A stretch of DNA of 5,054 nucleotides from Cellvibrionales bacterium UBA1854 (GTDB lineage: Bacteria > Pseudomonadota > Gammaproteobacteria > Pseudomonadales > Porticoccaceae). Under the pieces are notes generated by a model that ran no database searches, was not told the origin of the DNA, and worked only from the letters and a program-made list of their open reading frames with translations. Location of the stretch: contig DDII01000061.1 in the NCBI GenBank assembly GCA_002338445.1, positions 1-5,054 on the forward strand. The letters are read 5' to 3'. How positions within the stretch are numbered: position 1 is the first letter of the stretch; each line of letters opens with the position of its first letter. The position numbers and the translations under genes are program-made. Below are positions 1 through 5,054 of this stretch, piece after piece.

Positions 1-293
1 GAGCGGCTGATTGCTACACCTGGTATCCGTTGTAAAGACTCAGCAAGGTTCGTATCCGGAAACTTGCCGATATCCTCCGCCAAGATTGCATCCATCATAC
101 CAGAACTATCTCGCTTACGAGCCGTTGCTGCCTTCATTGTCGACAACATGCCGGTTACGACAATCTCTTCGATAGCCTCTGACTGCGCACAAACTCCGCC
201 CGACATAAGTGCGGTTGCTACACCAACCGACAGCATCGACTTTTTGAAGTCATGCGGGCTTATACCCTCATAATTTTTTGCTTTTTTCTTCAT
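1..293 (-). CDS. TonB-dependent receptor, N-terminal part (runs off left edge)
   Basis: Reading the minus strand from the ATG at 293 gives 97 open codons to the window edge. The product begins with a lysine-rich n-region and a hydrophobic segment (about residues 19-34), then a likely signal peptidase I site after VCA (residue 36). Next comes a TonB-box-like EEIVVTG (42-48) and the start of the plug domain: DAILAEDIGKFPDTNLAESL (about 68-87) followed by QRIPGVAISR. This wording is characteristic of the large TonB-dependent receptors (TIGR01782-like) that proteobacteria use to import oligosaccharides. Such proteins are usually 800-1000 residues, so most of the gene, including the beta-barrel, is outside the window. 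GGGGAG (300-305) lies 6 bases before the ATG and supports this start. The gene lies downstream of the sulfatase on the same strand with a 132-base gap. The family call is firm; the imported ligand is unknown, and glycan uptake is inferred from the neighbours. Confidence 0.9.
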   Translation of the reverse strand, partial: MKKKAKNYEGISPHDFKKSMLSVGVATALMSGGVCAQSEAIEEIVVTGMLSTMKAATARKRDSSGMMDAILAEDIGKFPDTNLAESLQRIPGVAISR

Positions 294-299
294 CTTTTG

Positions 300-305
300 C
301 TCCCC
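300..305 (-). promoter_or_regulatory. Ribosome binding site of the TonB-dependent receptor
   Basis: GGGGAG on the minus strand sits 6 bases upstream of the ATG at 293. It is the clearest Shine-Dalgarno sequence in the window and fixes the receptor start. I could not find a convincing -35/-10 pair in the 132 bases between the sulfatase stop and this site, so the receptor may be read through from the sulfatase or have a non-consensus promoter. Confidence 0.6.
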
Positions 306-387
306 TTTACATAAAAAACGTGTCAAAAACTTAGTCAGTCGTTAACACACCCTCATCGACCAGAAACCTCAGTCAATAAACCTATCA

Positions 388-415
388 CCCCTGGAGACAT
401 AGCTCTAACCAAGGG
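388..415 (-). terminator. Hairpin between sulfatase and receptor genes (weak terminator or processing site)
   Basis: In minus-strand RNA, CCCUUGG (409-415) pairs with CCAGGGG (388-394) through seven pairs, one of them G-U. An inner AGA/UCU stem can extend it beyond a two-base bulge. The opposite strand has a C-A mismatch at the wobble position, so the structure is better formed in the sulfatase transcript. It begins only about 10 bases after the sulfatase stop codon. There is no clean U-run after it (the sequence continues UGAUAGGUUUAUUG), so it may attenuate, stabilise or process the mRNA rather than end transcription. The terminator label is inference. Confidence 0.3.
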
Positions 416-425
416 CATAAAAAAC

Positions 426-1943
426 TTATTCTCTGGACATCCTATGAGCAGCCAGCTTGGCACTTAGCTCATGCAGAACATCCGTATAATTTGGAAGATA
501 TGCCAAATTTTTTGTCTCATCAGGATCCTGCTCATTATCATAGAGCATCTGCTCAGCTACATTATCCCCAGCATCAAACCACTGGGTCAGCGTGTAACGC
601 CCTGTATGAATTGCCTCCGCAGAGTGATATCGCGGGAAGACAGCCGCCCTTGTGGGCGCATCTGGATCTTTGAGTGCACCGACTAAACTAATTCCTGCTA
701 CCTGTTCTGGGGTCTCAATTTCAGCGAGCTGAGTCAGAGTAGGGAAGATATCAATAAACTCCACTAAACCATCAACCACATTCTCCTTGAGCATCCCGGG
801 AGATTTAATTATGAGAGGGGTTTTCGTCGCAACATCAAAAGTAGAATGCTTGCACCAAAGACCATGTTCGCCGAGACTATACCCGTGGTCTCCCATAAGC
901 ACCACAATTGTGTTTTCCGCCAATCCCAGCGTCTCTAAGTGATCCAAGACAAGTCCCACCTGGGCATCAACATAACTGACAGAGGCGTGATACCCATGTA
1001 TCAGGCGCCGTGCGAGCTCGTCGCTAACTGGCTTAGGATTTTTTTGTCTAAACGCCTTTACGCTCGTATCAAAGGTAAATTTCTCGTCGTAGGCGATCCT
1101 ACTGGGCGTGTCACTGTAGTCCCTAAGCTCTCCGAACTCATGATAAGCCTGGATGGGCGCACCCTCAGGCAACGTATCCCACGCTGCGAGGGAAAACTGA
1201 TCCCTGGAATAAAGGTCCCAATACTTTTTAGGGGCGTTGAATGGCAGATGTGGCTTGACAAAGCCAACAGCCAAAAAAAATGGAGCATCACCTGTACTTA
1301 GCTCCGTCAGTGTGTTCATCGCTTTTACTGCGAGCTGTCCATCGAAATATGAGTCATCCGGCCCATCAAAAACTTCGGTTGCAGGACCGAGCCCCGTGGA
1401 CGTTTTTAGAGCTATGTTTTCGGGAAGCTGATAATCATGCGGTATATTACGCTCTGAAACTTGATCCATCCCTGGAATCCAGGCAGATCCACTAGTCCAG
1501 CTCTTAGAGGCAGTATCCTGAGTGTTATGAAAGATTTTTCCGTAGCCAACTGTATGGTAACCATGGTTCTTAAAAGTCTCAAAAATCGTAGTAGCATCAG
1601 GCGCGTCAACCTCGACGCTAGTGTAGTAATTAATAAATCGGTCTGGTAGAGCTCGCATTCCGGTAATCAGACTTGCTCTTGATGCCCCGCATACAGGGAC
1701 ACTTACATAGGCGTTGTTAAATTGCGTTCCCTGAGCTGCAAGACTGTCAATATTGGGTGATAAAGCATGCTCCGATCCATAGACACCTAACTCTCCACGC
1801 AAGTCATCAATCATTATGAACAGGACGTTTGGTTTTCCACCCAAACTGTGAGGTGTGCACGCTGAGAGCAAGAAAGTAGCTATTGTACAAATAATTGCTC
1901 CAAGGCCAGAGCGTTTTCTATTATTCGAATTAAAATTAGTCAT
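426..1943 (-). CDS. Lipoprotein sulfatase, iduronate-2-sulfatase-like (probably SulfAtlas S1_7)
   Basis: A complete 505-residue type I sulfatase that would hydrolyse sulfate esters on a glycan. The N-terminus has a basic stretch, a hydrophobic segment (14-28) and a lipobox LLSAC with Cys29 as the lipidated residue. Residue +2 is Thr, not Asp, which favours the outer membrane. Active-site elements are in family order: metal-binding Asp46-Asp47 in MIDDLRGELG; CGASR (85-89), whose Cys85 would be converted to formylglycine; GYGKIFH (133-139) with Lys136 and His139; VKPHLPF (229-235) with His232; GDHGYSLGEHG (351-361) with Asp352-His353; and Lys365 in WCKHSTFD. The GK-(I/V)-FH, KPH-(L/I)-PF and DHG-x-x-LGEHG blocks match human iduronate-2-sulfatase from memory, so uronic-acid 2-sulfate is a plausible but unproven target. 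Maturation needs a formylglycine-generating enzyme or anSME, not seen here. The start is the ATG at 1943, after a weak AAAGAGAA. The gene is transcribed towards the TonB-dependent receptor and diverges from the oxidoreductase. Confidence 0.93.
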   Translation of the reverse strand: MTNFNSNNRKRSGLGAIICTIATFLLSACTPHSLGGKPNVLFIMIDDLRGELGVYGSEHALSPNIDSLAAQGTQFNNAYVSVPVCGASRASLITGMRALPDRFINYYTSVEVDAPDATTIFETFKNHGYHTVGYGKIFHNTQDTASKSWTSGSAWIPGMDQVSERNIPHDYQLPENIALKTSTGLGPATEVFDGPDDSYFDGQLAVKAMNTLTELSTGDAPFFLAVGFVKPHLPFNAPKKYWDLYSRDQFSLAAWDTLPEGAPIQAYHEFGELRDYSDTPSRIAYDEKFTFDTSVKAFRQKNPKPVSDELARRLIHGYHASVSYVDAQVGLVLDHLETLGLAENTIVVLMGDHGYSLGEHGLWCKHSTFDVATKTPLIIKSPGMLKENVVDGLVEFIDIFPTLTQLAEIETPEQVAGISLVGALKDPDAPTRAAVFPRYHSAEAIHTGRYTLTQWFDAGDNVAEQMLYDNEQDPDETKNLAYLPNYTDVLHELSAKLAAHRMSRE

Positions 1944-2018
1944 TCAGTTCTCTTTCGAGATCACTCAAAAGTCACACACAACTAGTTGGGCAATCAAGGT
2001 CTCACAGAAACAATTATC

Positions 2019-2032
2019 ACCAGAAATCTGGT
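2019..2032. promoter_or_regulatory. Perfect inverted repeat, possible operator upstream of the sulfatase
   Basis: ACCAGA-AA-TCTGGT is a perfect 6-bp inverted repeat with a 2-base centre, about 76 bases before the sulfatase start. On the minus strand it is followed at once by GATAAT, a fair -10 hexamer, though no good -35 is spaced for it. A dimeric repressor site overlapping the sulfatase promoter would look like this. I cannot assign it to a known regulator. Confidence 0.3.
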
Positions 2033-2046
2033 TCTTCGTAACTTAC

Positions 2047-2059
2047 AGTCAATTTGACT
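2047..2059. promoter_or_regulatory. Perfect inverted repeat, second possible operator
   Basis: AGTCAA-T-TTGACT is a perfect 6-bp inverted repeat around one base. Its centre is about 28 bases (close to three helical turns) from the centre of the repeat at 2019-2032. Each arm also reads as TTGACT, close to a -35 hexamer, so it could be promoter sequence on either strand. The word CAGTCAAT at its left side (2046-2053) recurs at 370-377, upstream of the TonB-dependent receptor, which may be chance. Confidence 0.3.
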
Positions 2060-2320
2060 ATTAACTTCATGTTCACACGAATATAAAGTCCTGTCAACAG
2101 TATGCCCTTGTATAGTGCAAAACAATAAGAAGTAATACTTTTATCGCCCACAATAAGGGCAGTCTGTGCCTCTGCCTAAATATTGAGAGCAAGAAATAGT
2201 TGCATTGGACGCAAGCTAAATAAACTCACTAAAGAACCGAATTTTCGAACCACCAACTGATTATTGGGTGAGATTCCAAGAAAATCTTGATAAGAAAAGT
2301 TTTGAAACCAAAAATACCGA

Positions 2321-2326
2321 TATAAT
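2321..2326 (+). promoter_or_regulatory. Candidate -10 box of the oxidoreductase gene
   Basis: A perfect TATAAT lies 30 bases before the ATG at 2357. TTGAAA at 2302-2307 would be a good -35, but the spacer is only 13 bases. The hexamer at normal spacing (about 2298-2303, AGTTTT) is poor, and there is no TG extension. Transcription would start near 2333, giving a leader of about 24 bases that still contains the AAAGAAGAG ribosome site. The -10 is plausible; the full promoter is not established. Confidence 0.35.
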
Positions 2327-2337
2327 CTAGAGTAGAT

Positions 2338-2346
2338 AAAGAAGAG
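2338..2346 (+). promoter_or_regulatory. Ribosome binding site deciding the oxidoreductase start
   Basis: The purine run AAAGAAGAG ends 10 bases before the ATG at 2357, an acceptable spacing. An in-frame TTG at 2348 would sit only one base after the run, too close for initiation, so the ATG is preferred. Confidence 0.45.
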
Positions 2347-2356
2347 TTTGTTAAAC

Positions 2357-3493
2357 ATGTCAGAAATACCTAATGTCTCTCGCCAAGTCAGATCGCTCGT
2401 CAAGTCAAGCGGAGAGCTTGAACTTTCGATCCGAGAATCAAAAGTTGCTCCTCTAAAGAAAAACGAAATACTGCTCAAGGTTGAGGCATCGCCAATAAAC
2501 CCATCTGATCTGGGGTTGCTACTGGCCTATGCCGACATCTCAAAAGCCGAGTACTCCGGCACCGACGCTAACCCAGTAGTGACGGCCCCCATTAATCCTA
2601 AATTAATGGTTGGTTTGGCACCTCGTGTTGATAAGTCCATGTCGGCTGGAAACGAGGGTGCCGGTTTGGTAATTGCTTGCGGTGACTCGGATGAGGCCCA
2701 GGCTCTACTGGGAAAAACTGTTGCAGGACTTGGTCCGCCAATGTATAGCGAATATCGCACACTGAAGGTGCATCAATGTCTTGAAATGCTTCCGGGTGTG
2801 AACTCGAGGCAAGCAGCAGCCTGTTTCGTAAACCCTCTCACTGCCATGGGTATGGTTGAGACAATGCGTCTCGAGGGCTTCTCTGGCTTAGTCCACACGG
2901 CTGCTGCCTCCAATCTGGGTCAGATGCTCCAAAAAATTTGCCTACTCGACAATGTGCCATTGGTAAACATAGTCCGAAAACCTGAGCAAGAGGAAATATT
3001 GAGGGCAATCGGGGCAACACATGTATGCGATTCCAGTAAGGATACCTTCTCAATGGATCTACAAAATGCTATCGCTCAGACCGAGGGCTACATAGGATTC
3101 GACGCCACTGGAGGTGGACGGTTACCAAACGAGATCCTGGCTGCAATGGAGCGTGCAGCAAATGCTGTGAGCTTAGAATTTAACCGATATGGATCAACGC
3201 AATATAAGCAAGTTTACATATATGGTGGTCTTGAGAGGTCACATACGATTCTCAAAAGAAACTATGGGATGCAATGGGGATTAGGAGGCTGGCTACTAAC
3301 TCCATTTCTGCAAAAAATCGGTCGAGAACGCACTGCAGAGCTCCGTCAGCGTGTTGCAAATGAGGTTACGACAACCTTTAAGAGCAACTTCAGTAATGAG
3401 GTTTCAATGGCAGAAGCTCTCACCGCAGAAGCTCTCGCCACTTACTCACAACAGTCTACAGGACAAAAATATCTCATTAACCCCAGCCTCTAG
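2357..3493 (+). CDS. MDR-family NAD(P)H-dependent oxidoreductase, 2-enoyl thioester reductase-like
   Basis: A complete 378-residue medium-chain dehydrogenase/reductase. The N-terminal GroES-like domain contains VEASPINPSDLGLLL (42-56) and SAGNEGAG (96-103). The Rossmann domain has the dinucleotide-binding segment HTAAASNLGQML (180-191), then NIVRK (204-208), IGATHVCDSS (218-227) and GFDATGGG (247-254). Asn99 replaces the zinc-ligand His of the alcohol-dehydrogenase GHE motif, and no four-Cys structural zinc lobe is seen, so this is a zinc-independent member. GNEG and NPSD are also found in mitochondrial trans-2-enoyl-CoA reductase, and HTAAAS-x-LG-x-ML resembles the bacterial ETR-like subgroup. 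The likely reaction is NADPH-dependent reduction of an activated C=C bond (enoyl-CoA, enone or quinone) in the cytoplasm; the substrate is unknown. Tyr58 lies close to, but not exactly at, the position of the catalytic Tyr in the eukaryotic enzymes. The gene is alone on its strand, divergent from the sulfatase and convergent with the NTF2-like gene. Confidence 0.88.
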   Translation: MSEIPNVSRQVRSLVKSSGELELSIRESKVAPLKKNEILLKVEASPINPSDLGLLLAYADISKAEYSGTDANPVVTAPINPKLMVGLAPRVDKSMSAGNEGAGLVIACGDSDEAQALLGKTVAGLGPPMYSEYRTLKVHQCLEMLPGVNSRQAAACFVNPLTAMGMVETMRLEGFSGLVHTAAASNLGQMLQKICLLDNVPLVNIVRKPEQEEILRAIGATHVCDSSKDTFSMDLQNAIAQTEGYIGFDATGGGRLPNEILAAMERAANAVSLEFNRYGSTQYKQVYIYGGLERSHTILKRNYGMQWGLGGWLLTPFLQKIGRERTAELRQRVANEVTTTFKSNFSNEVSMAEALTAEALATYSQQSTGQKYLINPSL

Positions 3494-3546
3494 TTTTGAT
3501 CATCTATTAATTGGCCTATGAGGGATTGCCTAAAAATAATGACAAA

Positions 3547-3580
3547 GTAGCCATAGATATAATATCGCGTCTATGGCTAC
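3547..3580 (-). terminator. 11-bp perfect hairpin between convergent genes
   Basis: GTAGCCATAGA (3547-3557) and TCTATGGCTAC (3570-3580) are exact reverse complements around a 12-base loop. The hairpin lies 53 bases after the oxidoreductase stop and about 150 bases after the end of the NTF2-like gene on the other strand. On the plus strand it is followed by CAACAAAATG, with no U-run. On the minus strand it is followed by TTTGTCATTATTTTTAG, which is U-rich, so it reads better as the terminator of the lyase/NTF2-like transcript. It may still act as a barrier in both directions. The loop contains TATAAT (3558-3563), probably by chance. The rest of the 239-base gap (3494-3732) shows no credible gene. 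Confidence 0.5.
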
Positions 3581-3732
3581 CAACAAAATGAAGTTTCGCA
3601 TCTAAACCACGCAGCCCAAATTTTAATTAAAATGTTTAAACGAATTGCTGAGGTTGAGAACCTGCTTCACGTTCCACAATGACTCTCGAAACTTAATGAG
3701 GAGGCATCGGTAATTACAATATGATAACCGTT

Positions 3733-4119
3733 CTAACTGATCCCACTCATACCGCCTTTATCATTCATAAACAAAATTTTGATGCGCCATCCTGTCGCTT
3801 TGTTCACCAAGAGGTGGAATACATCATATCTGCCAATCTCCTCACAATTGCTATCCAATCGGGAAAAATTAAGTTGGACCATTGCAGTCGCAAAATCCTC
3901 GAAAATAATCTCCGAATGATTCACCACCGAACTATGCCAGCCTCCATTTATTACCTCCTCAAAATCAACAGCATCACGATACTTAGTGAAGAGTTTTGTT
4001 CTATTGCCGATGATAAAGACACAAGGGGAATCCCATATCATATCAAGGGATTTGAGATCCTTGGCGTTAAAGAACTCAAAAAACCTATGTACAGTTTCAA
4101 TTGGGGAGATTTTTGACAA
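3733..4119 (-). CDS. NTF2/SnoaL-like small protein
   Basis: This reads as one cone-shaped NTF2-like (SnoaL-like) domain. It starts with an amphipathic helix, SPIETVHRFFEFFNAKDL, followed by a beta strand SPCVFIIGNR. Later come HSEIIFEDFATAMVQLNF, GRYDVFHLLVN and a final strand GWRIKILFMND, which is the family's usual order. Members include small hydrolases, isomerases and many proteins of unknown role, so no reaction can be given. The frame has no ATG before the domain and opens at 4221 after a TGA. I favour TTG at 4119 because GGTGGTG lies 6 bases upstream and it gives a 128-residue protein beginning right at the domain. GTG codons at 4206, 4203, 4131 and 4128 are alternatives; 4206 would give 157 residues with an unfamiliar 29-residue extension. 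The gene follows the lyase on the same strand (gap 34 to 121 bases depending on start) and is probably co-transcribed. Confidence 0.72.
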   Translation of the reverse strand: MSKISPIETVHRFFEFFNAKDLKSLDMIWDSPCVFIIGNRTKLFTKYRDAVDFEEVINGGWHSSVVNHSEIIFEDFATAMVQLNFSRLDSNCEEIGRYDVFHLLVNKATGWRIKILFMNDKGGMSGIS

Positions 4120-4240
4120 ATGTAACACCACCGTATAATTTTCATCCAGTGTGTCTAAGCGGCACAACTTTGTGCCGAAATCAACGCCGGCATAAATCAG
4201 CACCACGCAGTTGAACGGAAATCAGTAGTCCAACAACTTT

Positions 4241-5054
4241 TCAATCTATCAACTTCAACCAAAGAATTGGATTTCGAATAGGAAAATTTCTTTTCACTTC
4301 ATAAACCTGCGAATCGCGTGGCAAGTCCTTTATAACATCAAAAAAATCGCAATGATCAAGCTGATAACCGCCGAAAAGCAAAGAGGCATGCCTCATTGGC
4401 CACTCATTCCAGTACTGTAGGTCCTTAGCATAAGGCCAACTCGCCTTATCCTTCACAAATTGAACAATAAAATCAAGCCCCAAACGCATGGATCTGCCAT
4501 TCTCAGTCTCGAATAACCATAAATTTTGATCATCCGTGGATGCAATTTGGGCTATTCCGGCCATTAAATCAATGATAAACAACGAGTATCCATAAGGCTT
4601 GGTGCGGGATATCTCTTTGGGAAAAGACCCATCAGAGGCCATCATGCTGTACAGATATTTTGCCCGAAACTGCTCACGAACAAGCTCTAACAATTCTGAA
4701 TTCCCTGTTAGCTTTGCAAAAGAGGCATTCTGGAGAGACCAAGCGACCCCATGATTATTAGGATGATCGCGCTCCCTCACACCAAACGGATGACTGTTCA
4801 TCCACATTGAATACTCCGAAAACCATAGTTTAATGGAGGCTTTGCTCATATCAGAAATCGCATCTCGCTTAATCAAAATATTTGCAGCAAGCGCTACCTC
4901 AACAAGGTGAAGGGTATCAATTAGCCCTATACTTCTGCCTGAATATCTCCCTTTGATCGCCTGTGAATAAAGCAGATTTGGATTCATCGAAGTTTCGGGG
5001 TCAACAAACCACGCTAGCAGGTGTGCCTCGGCTCGGCTGGCATATTTTTTTTTG
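4241..5054 (-). CDS. Alginate-lyase-family polysaccharide lyase, C-terminal part (runs off right edge)
   Basis: The minus-strand frame is open from the right edge to the TGA at 4241-4243, giving 270 residues without the N-terminus. It matches the Alginate_lyase fold (PF05426; PL5, PL38 and relatives), an alpha/alpha-barrel that cleaves uronic-acid polymers by beta-elimination. Visible blocks in order are AWFVDPETSMNPNLLYSQAI, GRSIGLIDT, DHPNNHGVAW, ASDGSFPKEISRTKPYGYS, LWLFETENGRSMRLGLDF and SWPYAKDL. Asn-His in NNHG (His codon 4751-4753) corresponds to the catalytic Asn-His of PL5 lyases. A Tyr in PYGYS (4586-4588) is the likely counterpart of their catalytic Tyr. The ATG at 4987 is not the start: conserved family sequence continues upstream of it without a stop. 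Any signal peptide is outside the window, so export is assumed, not seen. Substrate may be alginate, glucuronan or a sulfated polyuronate. The NTF2-like gene lies just downstream. Confidence 0.87.
   Translation of the reverse strand, partial: KKKYASRAEAHLLAWFVDPETSMNPNLLYSQAIKGRYSGRSIGLIDTLHLVEVALAANILIKRDAISDMSKASIKLWFSEYSMWMNSHPFGVRERDHPNNHGVAWSLQNASFAKLTGNSELLELVREQFRAKYLYSMMASDGSFPKEISRTKPYGYSLFIIDLMAGIAQIASTDDQNLWLFETENGRSMRLGLDFIVQFVKDKASWPYAKDLQYWNEWPMRHASLLFGGYQLDHCDFFDVIKDLPRDSQVYEVKRNFPIRNPILWLKLID

Larger units (their letters stand above)
1944..2356. other. Divergent intergenic region with several palindromes
   Basis: About 400 bases separate the sulfatase start (minus) from the oxidoreductase start (plus), and I find no credible gene in them. 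The stretch holds short perfect inverted repeats near the sulfatase side (2019-2032, 2047-2059) and in the middle (2130-2140). A wider 7-bp pair, TGCCCTT (2103-2109) with AAGGGCA (2155-2161), encloses the last of these. A perfect TTGACA reads on the minus strand at 2092-2097, but the hexamer about 17 bases on (GAACAT) is a poor -10. A perfect TATAAT reads on the plus strand at 2321-2326. The region probably carries the promoters of both genes and a regulator site; the details are inference. Confidence 0.6.

Noticed and set aside
64..273. 69-codon plus-strand open frame at the left edge
   Set aside because: It is antisense to the TonB-dependent receptor start, which has a signal peptide, TonB box, plug motif and ribosome site.
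939..1301. 120-codon plus-strand open frame inside the sulfatase
   Set aside because: It is a shadow of the sulfatase coding sequence, with no motif of its own.
2017..2070. 17-codon minus-strand frame starting MKLIVKL, upstream of the sulfatase
   Set aside because: A leader peptide was considered, but no clear ribosome site or attenuator structure accompanies it.
2302..2326. TTGAAA plus TATAAT as a complete promoter
   Set aside because: The spacer is 13 bases, too short for a sigma-70 promoter; only the -10 box was kept as a candidate.
2348..2356. TTG at 2348 as the oxidoreductase start
   Set aside because: The ribosome site would be only one base away; the ATG at 2357 has a normal 10-base spacing.
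2176..2478. 100-codon minus-strand open frame in the divergent region
   Set aside because: Its 5' half is antisense to the well-supported oxidoreductase N-terminus, and the product is phenylalanine/serine-rich with no family resemblance.
3410..3439. 15-bp tandem repeat (14 of 15 identical) near the end of the oxidoreductase gene
   Set aside because: It encodes AEALT-AEALA in a helix where I expect related enzymes to have similar length and composition, so a recent duplication is not needed to explain it.
3621..3632. TTTTAATTAAAA 12-bp palindrome
   Set aside because: Pure A/T palindromes of this size are common in A/T-rich gaps, and it has no partner element.
3633..3683. 16-codon plus-strand frame starting MFKRIAEVENLL
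   Set aside because: It has no ribosome site (the upstream sequence is TTTTAATTAAA) and is too short to support without conservation.
3721..4116. 131-codon plus-strand open frame
   Set aside because: It lies antisense to the NTF2-like gene, whose translation shows a recognisable fold; the plus-strand product resembles nothing and has a low-complexity composition.

Overview
The window looks like a stretch of chromosome from a Gram-negative, probably marine, polysaccharide-degrading proteobacterium (a gammaproteobacterium is my best guess). The reasons are the start of a TonB-dependent outer-membrane receptor of the glycan-uptake type, a secreted lipoprotein sulfatase and an alginate-lyase-family enzyme lying close together, with moderate base composition and Shine-Dalgarno-type gene starts. 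The taxonomic guess is inference; there is no rRNA or other marker gene.

Layout, left to right. Positions 1-293 (minus) hold the first 97 codons of a TonB-dependent receptor that runs off the left edge. Positions 426-1943 (minus) encode a complete lipoprotein sulfatase of the iduronate-2-sulfatase-like type, transcribed towards the receptor; the 132-base gap between them carries a hairpin. Positions 1944-2356 are a divergent intergenic region of about 400 bases with several short perfect palindromes and a TATAAT box. Positions 2357-3493 (plus) encode a zinc-free MDR oxidoreductase resembling 2-enoyl thioester reductases. Positions 3494-3732 are a convergent intergenic gap with an 11-bp perfect hairpin. 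Positions 3733 to about 4119 (minus) encode a small NTF2/SnoaL-like protein with no ATG start. Positions 4241-5054 (minus) hold the C-terminal 270 residues of an alginate-lyase-family protein whose start lies beyond the right edge.

How they could work together: the lyase cuts a uronic-acid-containing polymer, the sulfatase removes sulfate esters from the polymer or its fragments, and the TonB-dependent receptor imports oligosaccharides across the outer membrane. That is the usual content of a proteobacterial polysaccharide utilization locus. An iduronate-sulfatase-like enzyme beside an alginate-lyase-fold enzyme suggests a sulfated polyuronate rather than plain alginate, but the substrate is not fixed by the sequence. 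The NTF2-like gene follows the lyase on the same strand and may be an accessory gene. The MDR oxidoreductase points the other way and has no obvious role in glycan use. I see no mobile element, CRISPR array, tRNA or rRNA, and no clear case of a wholly new system.
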